A stretch of DNA of 37,418 nucleotides. It comes from Thermoplasmata archaeon. GTDB taxonomy: Archaea; Thermoplasmatota; Thermoplasmata; Lutacidiplasmatales; UBA184. Position numbers and translations under genes: made by a program. The notes beneath the pieces are model-generated. The model saw nothing but the letters and a program-made list of their open reading frames with translations, did not search any database and was not told the DNA's origin. Shown here piece by piece: positions 1-9,933 of the stretch. Location: NCBI GenBank assembly GCA_021809545.1, contig JAKAYL010000014.1, forward strand, positions 1 through 37,418, written 5' to 3'. How positions within the stretch are numbered: position 1 is the first letter of the stretch; each line of letters starts with the position of its first letter.

Positions 1-315
1 TACGCGGGGCTGCCCACCGGTTGCCTCTCCCAAAATCTCTCCCGGTTCTCGTGCGCTCCCAGCCAGGCGGGGCAATTCCGCATCACCGTCACGGTGACCG
101 ATGTCCTGGGGCACTCGGTCTCCGCGGTCCAGAACCTCACGGTAAGGGCTCCTGCATCCTCAGGGAACAGCTCCCTGGTGAGCCCATGGGACCTCGTTGG
201 AGTGGCCGTCCTTGTGGTGGCCATCCTCGTCATCGTCTACCTGGCCCGGCGGCGGCATATCGGGGCTGAGCCGGGGGCCATCCCGGCTCCACCCCCCTCC
301 GAACCGCCCCAGTGA
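1..315 (+). CDS. C-terminal part of a surface/secreted protein with Ig/PKD-like repeat and C-terminal transmembrane anchor (5' truncated by window)
   Basis: Frame 1 is open from base 1: YAGLPTGCLSQNLSRFSCAPSQAGQFRITVTVTDVLGHSVSAVQNLTV, then hydrophobic WDLVGVAVLVVAILVIVYLARRR and a Pro-rich tail; several N-x-S/T sequons. Confidence 0.75.
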   Translation, partial: YAGLPTGCLSQNLSRFSCAPSQAGQFRITVTVTDVLGHSVSAVQNLTVRAPASSGNSSLVSPWDLVGVAVLVVAILVIVYLARRRHIGAEPGAIPAPPPSEPPQ

Positions 316-367
316 GCCCGGGACCGGGGCAACCCCTGAGGCATCGCCGAAGGCCGCTCCAATAACT

Positions 368-374
368 CTTTTAA
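368..374 (+). promoter_or_regulatory. Putative archaeal TATA box (CTTTTAA) for the ABC transporter genes
   Basis: A/T-rich element centred about 27 bp upstream of the ATG at 398, consistent with a leaderless transcript. Confidence 0.5.
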
Positions 375-397
375 CGCCCAACTAATGGACGTACGTC

Positions 398-1324
398 ATG
401 GCGAGCGCGATATCCGCCCAGGGTCTGGAGAAGACCTACGGGGAACTTCGTGCCGTGGACGGGCTCTCCTTCGACGTGGAGGAGGGCACGATCTTCGCTT
501 TCCTCGGTCCCAATGGGGCCGGGAAGACCACCACCGTGGAGATCCTGGAAGGGCTCCGCCGGGCCACGGCGGGCGAGGTGAAGGTGCTCGGACTGGACCC
601 CTGGAAGCAGGCCGATGCGCTCCACCACCGCATCGGGGTCATCCCCCAGGAGTTCCGGTTCTTCGACAAGACGACCCCCCGCGAGGCCATCGAGTACTAC
701 GCCACCCTCTTCGACAAGAAGGCTGACGCCGACGAGTTGCTTCGCAAGGTCGAGCTCACCGAAAAGGCGGAAAGTTACTTTGATACGCTTTCCGGAGGGC
801 AGAAGCAGAAGCTGGGCCTCGCGCTGGCGTTGGTGAACGACCCGCCGCTCCTCTTCTTGGACGAGCCCACGAGCGGGCTCGACCCCCATGCCCGGCGCGC
901 CATCTGGGAGGTCATCAAGGAGGCGAAGAGGGGAGGGCGCACGGTCTTCCTCACGACCCACTACCTTGAGGAGGCCGAGCTCCTCGCGGAGCGCGTGGCC
1001 ATCATCAACCACGGCAAGATCATCGCCGAAGGCTCCCCGGAGGAGATCATCCGGGAGCACGGCACGGCCGACCGGCTCGTGCTGGAGGGTCCTCCGGCCC
1101 TCGCCGACCACCTCGCGAAGACCCTGGGCCTCCCGGTCCACCGGGAGAACGGGAAGGTCGTGATCGAGATGTCGGACAAGCGGGACGTGGCCCGCGCCCT
1201 GGAGGAAGCGGATCGCTCGGGCCTCGGCTGGACCTCGGTCTCCACGGCCCGGGATAGCCTGGAAGACGTCTTCGTCCGCCTCGTGGGCCGGATGGAGGAG
1301 GGCGTCGTGAGGAGCGGGCGATGA
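398..1324 (+). CDS. ABC transporter ATP-binding protein (ABC-2 type exporter)
   Basis: Walker A GPNGAGKTT, signature LSGGQKQKLGLALAL, Walker B LLFLDEPTSGLD, H-loop TTHY. Confidence 0.95.
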   Translation: MASAISAQGLEKTYGELRAVDGLSFDVEEGTIFAFLGPNGAGKTTTVEILEGLRRATAGEVKVLGLDPWKQADALHHRIGVIPQEFRFFDKTTPREAIEYYATLFDKKADADELLRKVELTEKAESYFDTLSGGQKQKLGLALALVNDPPLLFLDEPTSGLDPHARRAIWEVIKEAKRGGRTVFLTTHYLEEAELLAERVAIINHGKIIAEGSPEEIIREHGTADRLVLEGPPALADHLAKTLGLPVHRENGKVVIEMSDKRDVARALEEADRSGLGWTSVSTARDSLEDVFVRLVGRMEEGVVRSGR

Positions 1325-2418
1325 ACGCACGACGCACCTACGCCGACTTCAAGGTCTTCTCGCGGAGCTACCTCCGGAACAAGGTCGCTCTCTTCTTCAC
1401 CCTCTTCTTCCCCGTGCTCCTCATCCTCCTCTTCGGGGAGATCGTGACCTCGAGCAACACGACCGTGGACCTCACGGTCCAGAACCTCGACGGGAACACC
1501 AACGTGAGCGCTCAGTTCCTGGCCGCCCTGAACCACACCGGGGTCCTCAGCCTCAGTTTCGTCCCGCCCTCCGCGGGGAACCTCTCGAAATACATGGCCG
1601 CTCACGATCTGACCGCGGGTCTCGTGATCCCGGCGGGGTTCTCCCAGGCCTATCTGCAAAAGAAGGTCGTCAGCCTGGTCCTCTACACCGACCCGGGCTC
1701 CCCCTCCACCACCGGGGTCGTGCAAGGAGCCGTGGGGGGCGTGGTGAACTACTTCAACCTGAACGCCAGCGGGGCACACCCCATCGTCCAAGTAACGGGA
1801 GAGGACGTCGGAAGCCAGGTCTACACCTACCTTGACTACCTGACCCCGGGTCTCATCGGGTTCAGCATCCTCACCAGCCCGATGTTCTCGATGGTGAACA
1901 TCATCGCCGAGTACAAGAAGGAGCGGATCTTCAAGCAGATCTCCCTCACCCCGCTCACGAAGGCCGAGTGGCTCACCTCGAAGATCCTGTGGTACTTCAT
2001 CCTCACCTTCATCGCGGCCTTCATCATCATGGGGGTCAGCTACGGGGTGTTCAACTCCCACGTGACCCTGACCCTCCTCGCCCTTCCGTTCCTCTTCGTG
2101 GGTCCGCTCCTCTTCGTCGCCCTCGGGATGATCGCGGGAGCGGTGGCGAAGACCCCGGAGAGCGCCGCCGTGATCGGGAACCTCATCACCTTCCCGATGA
2201 TGTTCCTCGCGGGCACCTTCTTCCCCGTCCAGAGCTTCAACCCCTCGCTCCAGGCGGTGGCCCACGTGCTTCCGCTCTACTACGTCATCGACGGGATGAA
2301 CAACGCGATGATCCTCCACAACACCGGTCAGGCGCTCTTCGACCTCGCGGTCACCTCGGTCATCGCCGTAATCTTCTTCATCATCGCCATCCTCGTCTTC
2401 CCCTGGAGGGAGGAATAG
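1321..2418 (+). CDS. ABC-2 type transporter permease
   Basis: Overlaps the ATPase stop by 4 nt; N-terminal TM, large extracytoplasmic domain, C-terminal TM cluster with NLITFPMMFLAGTFFPV. Confidence 0.9.
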   Translation: MNARRTYADFKVFSRSYLRNKVALFFTLFFPVLLILLFGEIVTSSNTTVDLTVQNLDGNTNVSAQFLAALNHTGVLSLSFVPPSAGNLSKYMAAHDLTAGLVIPAGFSQAYLQKKVVSLVLYTDPGSPSTTGVVQGAVGGVVNYFNLNASGAHPIVQVTGEDVGSQVYTYLDYLTPGLIGFSILTSPMFSMVNIIAEYKKERIFKQISLTPLTKAEWLTSKILWYFILTFIAAFIIMGVSYGVFNSHVTLTLLALPFLFVGPLLFVALGMIAGAVAKTPESAAVIGNLITFPMMFLAGTFFPVQSFNPSLQAVAHVLPLYYVIDGMNNAMILHNTGQALFDLAVTSVIAVIFFIIAILVFPWREE

Positions 2419-2421
2419 ACC

Positions 2422-3645
2422 ATGCCCACGGCGGGAGAACGGAAGCTGGCGCAGCTGATGGCCCGGCACGAGCGCTGGCGGAGCCGGGAGACGCTCAACC
2501 TCCTCGCTTCCGAGAACCGCTCCTCAGAGGCGGTCCAGGGCTACCTTGCCTCCGACATGGGGCGCCGCTATACCCTGAAGCTCGACCAGATGCTCCACGG
2601 CGAGAAGGTTGACAACGGCTACGCGGGCACCCGCTACCTCGACGAGGTGGAAGAGATGGCGACCCGCCTCACGGCGAAGCTCCTCCACGGGAAGTACGCC
2701 TCGGTCAAGCCCCTCTCCGGCCACATTGCCGCCATGTGCGTCCTCTCGGCCCTGCTGCCGCGGGGCGCCCGCTATCTGGCCGTCTTCCCTAGCCATGGTG
2801 GCTACGACGGATACTCTCCGGATTACCTTCCCCGGGTCTTCGATCACAAGGTGGAGGAACTCCCCATCCATGGCCCCCTGCACGAGGTCGATGTGGCCGA
2901 GGTCACCGACCTCATCCGAAAGAAACGTCCCGACGCGGTCATCCTGGGGCAGAGTTGCTTCGTGACGCCCTATCCTGTGTCCGCGATCGCCAAAGCGGTG
3001 CACGAGGTCGGGGGGCTTCTCCTGTACGATGCCTCGCACGTCCTCGGCCTTACCATGGGAGGCGAGTTCCAGGACCCGCTCTCGGAAGGAGCGGACGTGG
3101 TCTACGGCTCGACCCACAAGAGCTTCTTCGGCCCCCAAGGTGGGCTGCTCGCGACGCGGGACGCGGCGATCTTCCGGAAGATCGACGAGTGGATGACCTG
3201 GCGGATCCTGGACAACGCCCATTGGAACCGGATCGCCGCCCTCACGCAGGCCCTTCTCGAGATGGAGCGCCACGGACGCGCCTATGCGAGCACCGTCGTG
3301 AAGAACTCGAAGTCCCTGGCCCGGGCGCTCGACGAAGAGGGGATCCCCGTGCTCGGAGCCGAGCTGGGGTACACCCGTTCTCACCAGATCTTCCTGGACG
3401 GAGCCGCCCTCCAGCAGGACCACGGCGTCGCCCCACCCGGCTTTGCCCGCAGGCTGGAGCGGGAGGATATCATTATAGACCTAGTGGGTAGGGTAGGCAC
3501 GGCCGAGGCGACCCGGATCGGGGTCCGCCCCTCCGACCTCCCGGAGGTGGCGGCACTGATGAGGGCCGCCGGGCTGGAAGGGAAGAAAGTGCGACCGAAA
3601 GTACACGAGTTCCGGCGGAGATACCGACGTCTCCGCTTCGCCTAA
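2422..3645 (+). CDS. Serine hydroxymethyltransferase-like PLP enzyme (divergent GlyA family)
   Basis: RETLNLLASENRSS N-terminus, NGYAGTRY, PLP-lysine region YGSTHKSFFGPQGG, C-terminal RIGVRPSDL. Confidence 0.8.
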   Translation: MPTAGERKLAQLMARHERWRSRETLNLLASENRSSEAVQGYLASDMGRRYTLKLDQMLHGEKVDNGYAGTRYLDEVEEMATRLTAKLLHGKYASVKPLSGHIAAMCVLSALLPRGARYLAVFPSHGGYDGYSPDYLPRVFDHKVEELPIHGPLHEVDVAEVTDLIRKKRPDAVILGQSCFVTPYPVSAIAKAVHEVGGLLLYDASHVLGLTMGGEFQDPLSEGADVVYGSTHKSFFGPQGGLLATRDAAIFRKIDEWMTWRILDNAHWNRIAALTQALLEMERHGRAYASTVVKNSKSLARALDEEGIPVLGAELGYTRSHQIFLDGAALQQDHGVAPPGFARRLEREDIIIDLVGRVGTAEATRIGVRPSDLPEVAALMRAAGLEGKKVRPKVHEFRRRYRRLRFA

Positions 3646-3659
3646 GCGGGCCGGTCCCG

Positions 3660-4442
3660 ATGCTCACCTTCCTTGCGGTGGCCCTTGGGGGAGGCCCTGC
3701 GCTCCTCTCCCTGATCATAACCCTCGTCCTCCTGACGCTCCTCGCCTACCTCGCCGTCCCCTTGCGCGTCCTCACCGCGCGGGGCAGCCTCGCCGCCTAC
3801 CTCTTCGGGCTGGTCTTCCTCCTCATCGGCGGCCTCCCCTATCTCTTCCTCATGGTCCTGTTCGTCTTCCTGGGGGCGGTCGCGACCCGCTATCACATTG
3901 GAGAAAAGAAGAAGCGGAAGGTGAGCGAAGGGACAGAAGGAGAACGGGACATTGGCAACGTCCTCGCCCACGTGCTCCTGCCCTCCGGGATCCTCCTCAT
4001 CTCCCTCATCCCCGGCCCCTATTCGCTCGGGGGGTTGACCCCCTTTCTGTACACCAGCGCCCTGGCCTTCGGGGCGGCCGATACGTTCGCCTCCGAGATC
4101 GGGGTCCTCGGAGGGACCCCCTATAGCATCCTCGGGAAGGGAAAGATCCCCATCGGTACGAACGGTGGGGTCAGTCTGCTCGGGGAGCTGGCGGGCTTCG
4201 CCGGAGCCTTCCTCCTCACGCTCTTCGGTGCCCTCGCCTTCGAGATATTCTCCACCACCCAGGGGGGAGACTTCCTCCTCTGGGTCCTGCTGGCCGCGAT
4301 CGCCGGCTGGATCGGATGTCAGGTGGACAGCGTGCTGGGTGCGACCGCCGAGGAGAAGGGCCTGCTGGGGAAGAACCACGTCAACCTGCTCGCCATGGCC
4401 TTTACTATCCCCGTGGCCCTGGGGTTGTACCTGATCCTATGA
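3660..4442 (+). CDS. DUF92 family integral membrane protein
   Basis: Multi-TM protein with DUF92-type motifs (FVFLGAVATRY, FGAADTFASEIGVL, GTNGGVSLLGELAGFAGAFL, DSVLGATAE). Confidence 0.8.
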   Translation: MLTFLAVALGGGPALLSLIITLVLLTLLAYLAVPLRVLTARGSLAAYLFGLVFLLIGGLPYLFLMVLFVFLGAVATRYHIGEKKKRKVSEGTEGERDIGNVLAHVLLPSGILLISLIPGPYSLGGLTPFLYTSALAFGAADTFASEIGVLGGTPYSILGKGKIPIGTNGGVSLLGELAGFAGAFLLTLFGALAFEIFSTTQGGDFLLWVLLAAIAGWIGCQVDSVLGATAEEKGLLGKNHVNLLAMAFTIPVALGLYLIL

Positions 4443-5146
4443 AGGGTTCGGGACGAAGCCGGAAAACCTCCCGGGGGGGCGCGGTGGTCCTTCTTTCGGG
4501 AGGAATGGACTCCGCAACGACACTGGCCATCGCCCGGCACCGGGGGCATCATCCCCTCTACGCGCTCTCGATCAGCTACGGGCAGAGGCATGCCCGGGAG
4601 CTCCTCTCGGCCCGGCGAGTGGCCCGGCATTACGGGGCCACGCTGGTGACGATGACGCTCCCGCTGGCGAAGGTGGCCCCCTCCGCACTGACCCGTTCGG
4701 ACATCCCCGTCCCCACGGGCCGGTCCGCGGAGGAGATCGGGCGAGGGATCCCCGCCACCTATGTCCCGGCGCGGAACACGGTCTTCCTTTCCATCGCCCT
4801 CGCCCTCGCCGAGTCGACCAGAGCCGAGGCGATCTACCTCGGGATCAACGCCGTGGACTACTCGGGCTACCCAGACTGCCGGCCCGAGTACCTCCGGGCC
4901 TACCGGCGCATGGCGCGGCTGGCCACCCGGAGCGGGGTGGAGCGGGGAGAATCCCCTCGGATCGAAGCCCCCCTCCTCCACATGACCAAGGCGGACATCG
5001 TACGTACGGGCGACCGTCTGGGGGTACCTTGGGAGCTCACCTGGAGTTGCTACCGCGGGGGGAAGGAGCCCTGCGGGAGATGCGATGCCTGCCAGCTAAG
5101 GGAGCGGGGGTTCCGGGAAGCCGGGGCTGCCCGAAGACGTAAATAG
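4439..5146 (+). CDS. queC: 7-cyano-7-deazaguanine synthase (preQ0 synthase)
   Basis: LLSGGMDSATTLAIA PP-loop, YVPARNTVFLSIALALAE, GINAVDYSGYPDCRPEY, C-terminal CYRGGKEPCGRCDACQLR zinc site; ATGA overlap with upstream gene. Confidence 0.95.
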   Translation: MKGSGRSRKTSRGGAVVLLSGGMDSATTLAIARHRGHHPLYALSISYGQRHARELLSARRVARHYGATLVTMTLPLAKVAPSALTRSDIPVPTGRSAEEIGRGIPATYVPARNTVFLSIALALAESTRAEAIYLGINAVDYSGYPDCRPEYLRAYRRMARLATRSGVERGESPRIEAPLLHMTKADIVRTGDRLGVPWELTWSCYRGGKEPCGRCDACQLRERGFREAGAARRRK

Positions 5147-5171
5147 CCCTGGCCGTTGCTGCTGCGCAGAA

Positions 5172-5639
5172 ATGAGTGGGGAGCAGCAACTAACGATCAC
5201 GGCCCGCCTCCGCATACTCTACCGGACGATCCGTTTCCCTCTCGGGGTCGTCATACTGGTGTTGGGCGCTTTCCTGAGCATCAGCGCCTTCGCCGCGTAT
5301 TCCCCCCTTCTCTACGATCAGCCCTTCTCCAGCTATGTGCCGACGCTCCTCGGTCCCGACTGCCCGGCGAACGCCAGCTGCCCGGCGAACTACCAGTCGA
5401 CGACCACCGACTGGATCCTGCTCTTCGTCGTGGCCGGGCTCATCATCGATATCGTCGGGATCTACATGGTCGCCGTCTATCTGGTGGCTCGAAAACGGTT
5501 CGAGCACCTCATCAAGACGAAGAGCAAGGCCGAGTTCGTGCGGAACCTGCCGGAAGTCGAAGACCTCCTCTGGGACCTGACGCCGAACGACGAGGAACGG
5601 CTCGTCCGTCGCAAGCAGGAACTCCGGATCCGGGACTAG
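5172..5639 (+). CDS. Small two-TM membrane protein of unknown function
   Basis: 155 aa, two hydrophobic segments flanking an extracytoplasmic loop, charged C-terminus; GTAAATAG about 28 bp upstream of the ATG. Confidence 0.7.
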   Translation: MSGEQQLTITARLRILYRTIRFPLGVVILVLGAFLSISAFAAYSPLLYDQPFSSYVPTLLGPDCPANASCPANYQSTTTDWILLFVVAGLIIDIVGIYMVAVYLVARKRFEHLIKTKSKAEFVRNLPEVEDLLWDLTPNDEERLVRRKQELRIRD

Positions 5640-5676
5640 TCCGGGGCTCTCCCCTCAGGCTTTTCTGCTCCGCACA

Positions 5677-6750
5677 TTGTTCTCGGGTGCCTTGCTCGAT
5701 CTGGAAACTTGGGCCCGCAGCATCCCACCGCTGGATGCCGGGGCCGCCGAAAAGGCCCGGGAACGGCTCAACCACCTCACCAAGCCTGAGGGGAGCCTGG
5801 GCCGGCTGGAGGACCTCGCCATCCAGCTCGCCGCGATCCAGGGCAACCCACTTCCGTCCGTGGAGCGGCGGAGCGTCCTCGTCTTCGCGGCGGACCACGG
5901 GGTCACCGCGGAAGGGGTCTCGGCGTATCCGCGGGAGGTCACTCCAGCCATGGTCCGAAATTTCCTGGCGGGAGGCGCGGCCATCAACGTGCTGGCCCGA
6001 CTCGCGGGCGCCGATCTGCGGATCGTGGACGTCGGGGTGGACGCGGACCCGTTCCCACCTCACGAACGGCTGATCTCCCGTCGAGTGGCCCGCGGCACCC
6101 AGAACCTGGCGCGGGAGGACGCCATGACGGACGCGGAGACCCGGTCGGCCCTCTTGACCGGACGCGAGGTCGTCCTGGAGGCTCTCGGACGGGGAGCCCA
6201 GGCGATCGCCCTGGGAGACATGGGGATCGGGAACACGACCTCGGCGAGCGCCCTGGTCTCGGCGATCACCGGGAAGGAACCGCGGGAGGTCGTGGGACGG
6301 GGAACCGGGATCGGGGACGAGGCCCTTCAACGGAAGATCGCGGTCGTGGAGAAGGGGCTTGCCCGACTGGGAGGCACCCGGGAGCCCCTGCGGGTGCTTT
6401 CTGCCCTCGGAGGCTTCGAGATCGCCGCCATCGCGGGAGCCGCCCTCGAGGCGGCGAGCCACCGGATCCCGGTGGTGATCGATGGCGTGATCTCCACCGC
6501 CGGGGCGCTCTGGGCCACCACGGTCTCCCCGCGGCTCCGGGAGTTCCTCATCCCGGCCCACCTCTCCCAGGAGCCCGGGCACAAGGCCGCCCTCCAACAT
6601 CTGCGCCTCCGCCCCTACCTCGATCTCTCGCTGCGCCTGGGCGAAGGGACGGGGGCCGCGCTCGCCCTCCTCCTCTGCGATGCGTCCTGCCGCATCCTGC
6701 GGGAGATGGCCACGTTTGAAGAGGCCGCGGTCGCCGGCAGGATCCTCTGA
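5677..6750 (+). CDS. cobT: Nicotinate-nucleotide--dimethylbenzimidazole phosphoribosyltransferase, bacterial type
   Basis: KPEGSLGRLEDLA, VFAADHGVTAEGVSAYPREVTPAMVRNFLAGGAAINVLAR, ALGDMGIGNTTSASAL, LRLGEGTGAALAL; start codon uncertain. Confidence 0.93.
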   Translation: MFSGALLDLETWARSIPPLDAGAAEKARERLNHLTKPEGSLGRLEDLAIQLAAIQGNPLPSVERRSVLVFAADHGVTAEGVSAYPREVTPAMVRNFLAGGAAINVLARLAGADLRIVDVGVDADPFPPHERLISRRVARGTQNLAREDAMTDAETRSALLTGREVVLEALGRGAQAIALGDMGIGNTTSASALVSAITGKEPREVVGRGTGIGDEALQRKIAVVEKGLARLGGTREPLRVLSALGGFEIAAIAGAALEAASHRIPVVIDGVISTAGALWATTVSPRLREFLIPAHLSQEPGHKAALQHLRLRPYLDLSLRLGEGTGAALALLLCDASCRILREMATFEEAAVAGRIL

Positions 6751-6790
6751 AGGGTGACCTTATCAAGGGGCCCTGCTCTCGGGCTACGTC

Positions 6791-9223
6791 ATGAAACTCC
6801 AGACGTACGACTTGAGCTTTGATGTGGACTACACGGCCCTCAAGTACTCCGGCCGGGTCCGGATGACCCTCGAGGACGCCCCCGCGGATCTCACGATCAA
6901 CGCGGTCGATCTGACGCTGCTCAAGGTCGTTGCCGGTGGCACGGACATCCGGTGGGAGAAGGGGACCGACGAGGAGGAGATCGTCCTCAAGGGGATCCCC
7001 TCCGGGTCCAAGACCATCGATATCCTCTTCGAGGCCAAGGTTGCCGAGCAGGTGTTGAGCGGGTTCTACAAGTCCCGCTTTGGAGCGGGCTACCTCCTGA
7101 CCACCCAGTTCGAGTCCACGCAGGCCCGGCGGATGTTCCCCTGCATCGACCATCCCGCCTACAAGGCCGTCTTCAACGTCGAGCTCACCGTGGGAGCAGA
7201 CCTCGACGTCGTCTTCAACACCCCCATCGCCAGCGAGAGCCCCCTTCCCGGCGGCAAGAAGCTCCTCAAGTTCCAGCCCACCCCCCGCATGTCCACCTAT
7301 CTCGTCTATTTCGGGATCGGCAAGATCGCCGAGGTGTCCCGCGACCACGGGAAGCTCAAGGTCATCGTGGCGCTGCCGGAGGAGAAGAAGGGCTCCGCCG
7401 GGTTCGCCCTGGACCACGCCGGGCCGTCGGTCGAATACTTCGAGCGCTACTACGGCATCCCCTACCCTCTCCCCAAACTCCACCTGATCAGCGTCCCGGA
7501 CACCTGGGTGGGCGCCATGGAGAACTGGGGCGCGATCTCCTTCCGGGAGCTTGCTCTGCTGGTGGATTCGTCGACCAGCGCCATGGTCAAGCGCCAGGTC
7601 GCCCTCACCATCGCCCACGAGATCGCTCACCAGTGGTTCGGGGACCTCGTCACCATGGCGTGGTGGAACGACCTCTGGCTGAACGAGAGCTTCGCCACCT
7701 TCCTCGCCTACAAGGCGGTCGCCCACCTGCATCCGGAGTGGAAGGTCTGGAACGACTTCCTCTCGGACTCCACCGCACGGGCGCTCCTCTGGGACGCCCT
7801 CGTCACCACCCACCCCATCGAGGCGAACGTGGTCCACCCGGTGGACATCGACGAGGCGTTCGATGAGATCAGCTACGAGAAGGGCGGGGCCGTCCTCCGG
7901 ATGCTCGAGTCCTACATCGGGGAGGAGGAGTTTGCACGAGGCGTCTCGGCCTATCTCACCCGGTTCCAGTACTCCAATGCCCAGAGCACCGACCTCTGGA
8001 AGACGCTCGAGGAAGTGACCGGGGTGCCGGTCCCCGAGATCATGGGTGCCTGGATCCGCCGCCGCGGCTACCCGATCGTGACGGCGAAGCTGGAGGGGAA
8101 CAAGCTTCACCTGTCGCAGCACCGGTTCATGCTCGAAGGGAGCGAGCAGACGGAGCCCTGGCCCATCCCCGTGACCCTGCGCGTCGACGGCCGCGAGCAG
8201 CGGCTCCTCATGAAGCAGGCCGAGCACACGATCGAACTGCCCCTCGGGAGCACAGAGGTCGTGGTCAACACCGGCCGGGCGGGGTACTACCGCGTCCGGT
8301 ACGAGGGTGCGCTCGGGACGGCGCTCCACAACCGCATCGAGAGGCTGGAGGAGGCCGACCGCTGGGGGATCGTTCAGGACACGTACGCCTCGCTTCTCGC
8401 CGGGACCCTCTCCCCCCAGGGCTACCTGGAGCTCGTCCAACGTCTGAAAGGGGACGAGAGCACGCTCGTCACCGAGGAGATCGTGACCGAGCTCAGCGCG
8501 CTCCTCCCCATGATCGAGGGGCTGGAGAAGTACCGCAAGACCTTCCAGGAGATGGCCAAGGCCCAGCTCGACAAGTTCGGCATGTTCGCCCGGCCGGGGG
8601 AGAGCCACTCTGTGAAATCCATCCGGGAGCGCCTGGCGCTCCTTCGGGCCTTCGTGGACCGGGACTTCGCCCGGGAGCTGGATGCCCGCTTCGGAGAATA
8701 CAACACCCTGGAGCCGGAGGCCCGGACCGCGGTCATCGTCGCCCATGCGCTCGTCGGCGGAGAGAAGGAGTATCAGGAGGTCGAAAACCTCTTCCTCAAC
8801 TCGGTCTCCGAAGGGGAATCCTGGAGATGCTCGCTCGCCCTCGCCTCCTTCCGGCAGGGACCGCTCTTCGAGCGGGCCCTCGGATTGCTGTTCAAGCAAG
8901 AGACAGGGCTCGGACGGGCCCTTCCCCTCCTCTCGAACGCGCTCTCCCTCGGGACCCGTACCGAAGAGGGCCGGGAAGTGCTCTGGAAGTGGATGCACGC
9001 GAACCTCGATGCGGTGGCCACGGCCACCCAGGGGTCCGCCATCTTCTCGATGGTCATGCAGGCGTGGGTCTCCCGGGGCGGTCTCCGACGGCCCGATGCG
9101 ATGCGCGAGTACGTCAACTCCCGCACTCTGCCCGGAGGGGAATCGGGCAAGGCCAAGGGGCTCGAGCTCCTCAAGGTGTACGAGCGCCTTCTCGGGAAGT
9201 TCCGGGACGGCGCTCCGGCCTAG
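6791..9223 (+). CDS. M1 family zinc aminopeptidase (tricorn-interacting factor F2/F3-like)
   Basis: VGAMENWGAISF, HEIAHQWFGDLVTMAWWNDLWLNESFATF, ERAP1-like C-terminal domain. Confidence 0.95.
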   Translation: MKLQTYDLSFDVDYTALKYSGRVRMTLEDAPADLTINAVDLTLLKVVAGGTDIRWEKGTDEEEIVLKGIPSGSKTIDILFEAKVAEQVLSGFYKSRFGAGYLLTTQFESTQARRMFPCIDHPAYKAVFNVELTVGADLDVVFNTPIASESPLPGGKKLLKFQPTPRMSTYLVYFGIGKIAEVSRDHGKLKVIVALPEEKKGSAGFALDHAGPSVEYFERYYGIPYPLPKLHLISVPDTWVGAMENWGAISFRELALLVDSSTSAMVKRQVALTIAHEIAHQWFGDLVTMAWWNDLWLNESFATFLAYKAVAHLHPEWKVWNDFLSDSTARALLWDALVTTHPIEANVVHPVDIDEAFDEISYEKGGAVLRMLESYIGEEEFARGVSAYLTRFQYSNAQSTDLWKTLEEVTGVPVPEIMGAWIRRRGYPIVTAKLEGNKLHLSQHRFMLEGSEQTEPWPIPVTLRVDGREQRLLMKQAEHTIELPLGSTEVVVNTGRAGYYRVRYEGALGTALHNRIERLEEADRWGIVQDTYASLLAGTLSPQGYLELVQRLKGDESTLVTEEIVTELSALLPMIEGLEKYRKTFQEMAKAQLDKFGMFARPGESHSVKSIRERLALLRAFVDRDFARELDARFGEYNTLEPEARTAVIVAHALVGGEKEYQEVENLFLNSVSEGESWRCSLALASFRQGPLFERALGLLFKQETGLGRALPLLSNALSLGTRTEEGREVLWKWMHANLDAVATATQGSAIFSMVMQAWVSRGGLRRPDAMREYVNSRTLPGGESGKAKGLELLKVYERLLGKFRDGAPA

Positions 9224-9933
9224 TCCGGGGCCAGCTGTTCCCGGATCGCCCGGAGCTCGCGGTCGAACATCGCGGGGCTGAGGAGCCCGGTCTGGGTGTT
9301 CCTCGGGCTCGGATGATACGCTCCCCACAGCGTCGGGAGACCGGCTCCGAGCGGATGCTGAGAGCCGTGCGTGAAGACCGTCCTTCGACCCTGGACCCCG
9401 TAAGCGAGTTGGGCGGCGAGGAAGGAAGAGTCCCAGGCCAGCTTCCCCAGACAGAGCACGATCCTCAGACGGGGAAGGGCCCGCATCTCCTCCACCAGGA
9501 AGGGCCGGCAGGTCAGCGTCTCTTTCGGCGTCGGTTTGTTCTCCGGTGGGACGCAGCGCACCGCGGCGGTCACGTAGGCACGCTGGTAGCGGAGACCGTC
9601 CTCCTTCGCCTCCGACCGGGGTTGGTTCGCGAACCCCGCTCGGTAGAGCGCGGCCGAGAGGAACGCCGCCGATTTGTCACCGGTGAAGATCCGCCCCGTC
9701 CGGTTGGCCCCACGGGCGGCGGGGGCCAGCCCGACCACCAAGAGTTGTGCTCCTGGGTCCCCAAAGCCAGGCACGGGTCGCCCCCAATGCGGTTCCCCCG
9801 TTCGTGCCTCACCCTCTCGGGCGGCCATTTCCCGGTAGCGGACAAGACGCGGGCAGGCCTTGCAGGCGATGACGGTGCGGGAGATGTCGGAAAGGGGCCG
9901 GGGGCCTACGAGACCATGAGCGGGCGCCCGCAT
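9220..9933 (-). CDS. Uracil-DNA glycosylase, family 5 (UdgB-like)
   Basis: CKACPRLVRYRE, VVGLAPAARGANRTGRIFTGD, CVPPENKPTPKE, HPSPRNTQTG; true start may lie downstream of 9933. Confidence 0.9.
   Translation of the reverse strand: MRAPAHGLVGPRPLSDISRTVIACKACPRLVRYREMAAREGEARTGEPHWGRPVPGFGDPGAQLLVVGLAPAARGANRTGRIFTGDKSAAFLSAALYRAGFANQPRSEAKEDGLRYQRAYVTAAVRCVPPENKPTPKETLTCRPFLVEEMRALPRLRIVLCLGKLAWDSSFLAAQLAYGVQGRRTVFTHGSQHPLGAGLPTLWGAYHPSPRNTQTGLLSPAMFDRELRAIREQLAPD

Noticed and set aside
6548-9328. 926-aa minus-strand ORF antisense to the M1 aminopeptidase
   Set aside because: Shadow ORF from strong GC3 bias; low-complexity E/G/D/R/L composition without motifs, while the sense strand encodes a clear M1 peptidase.
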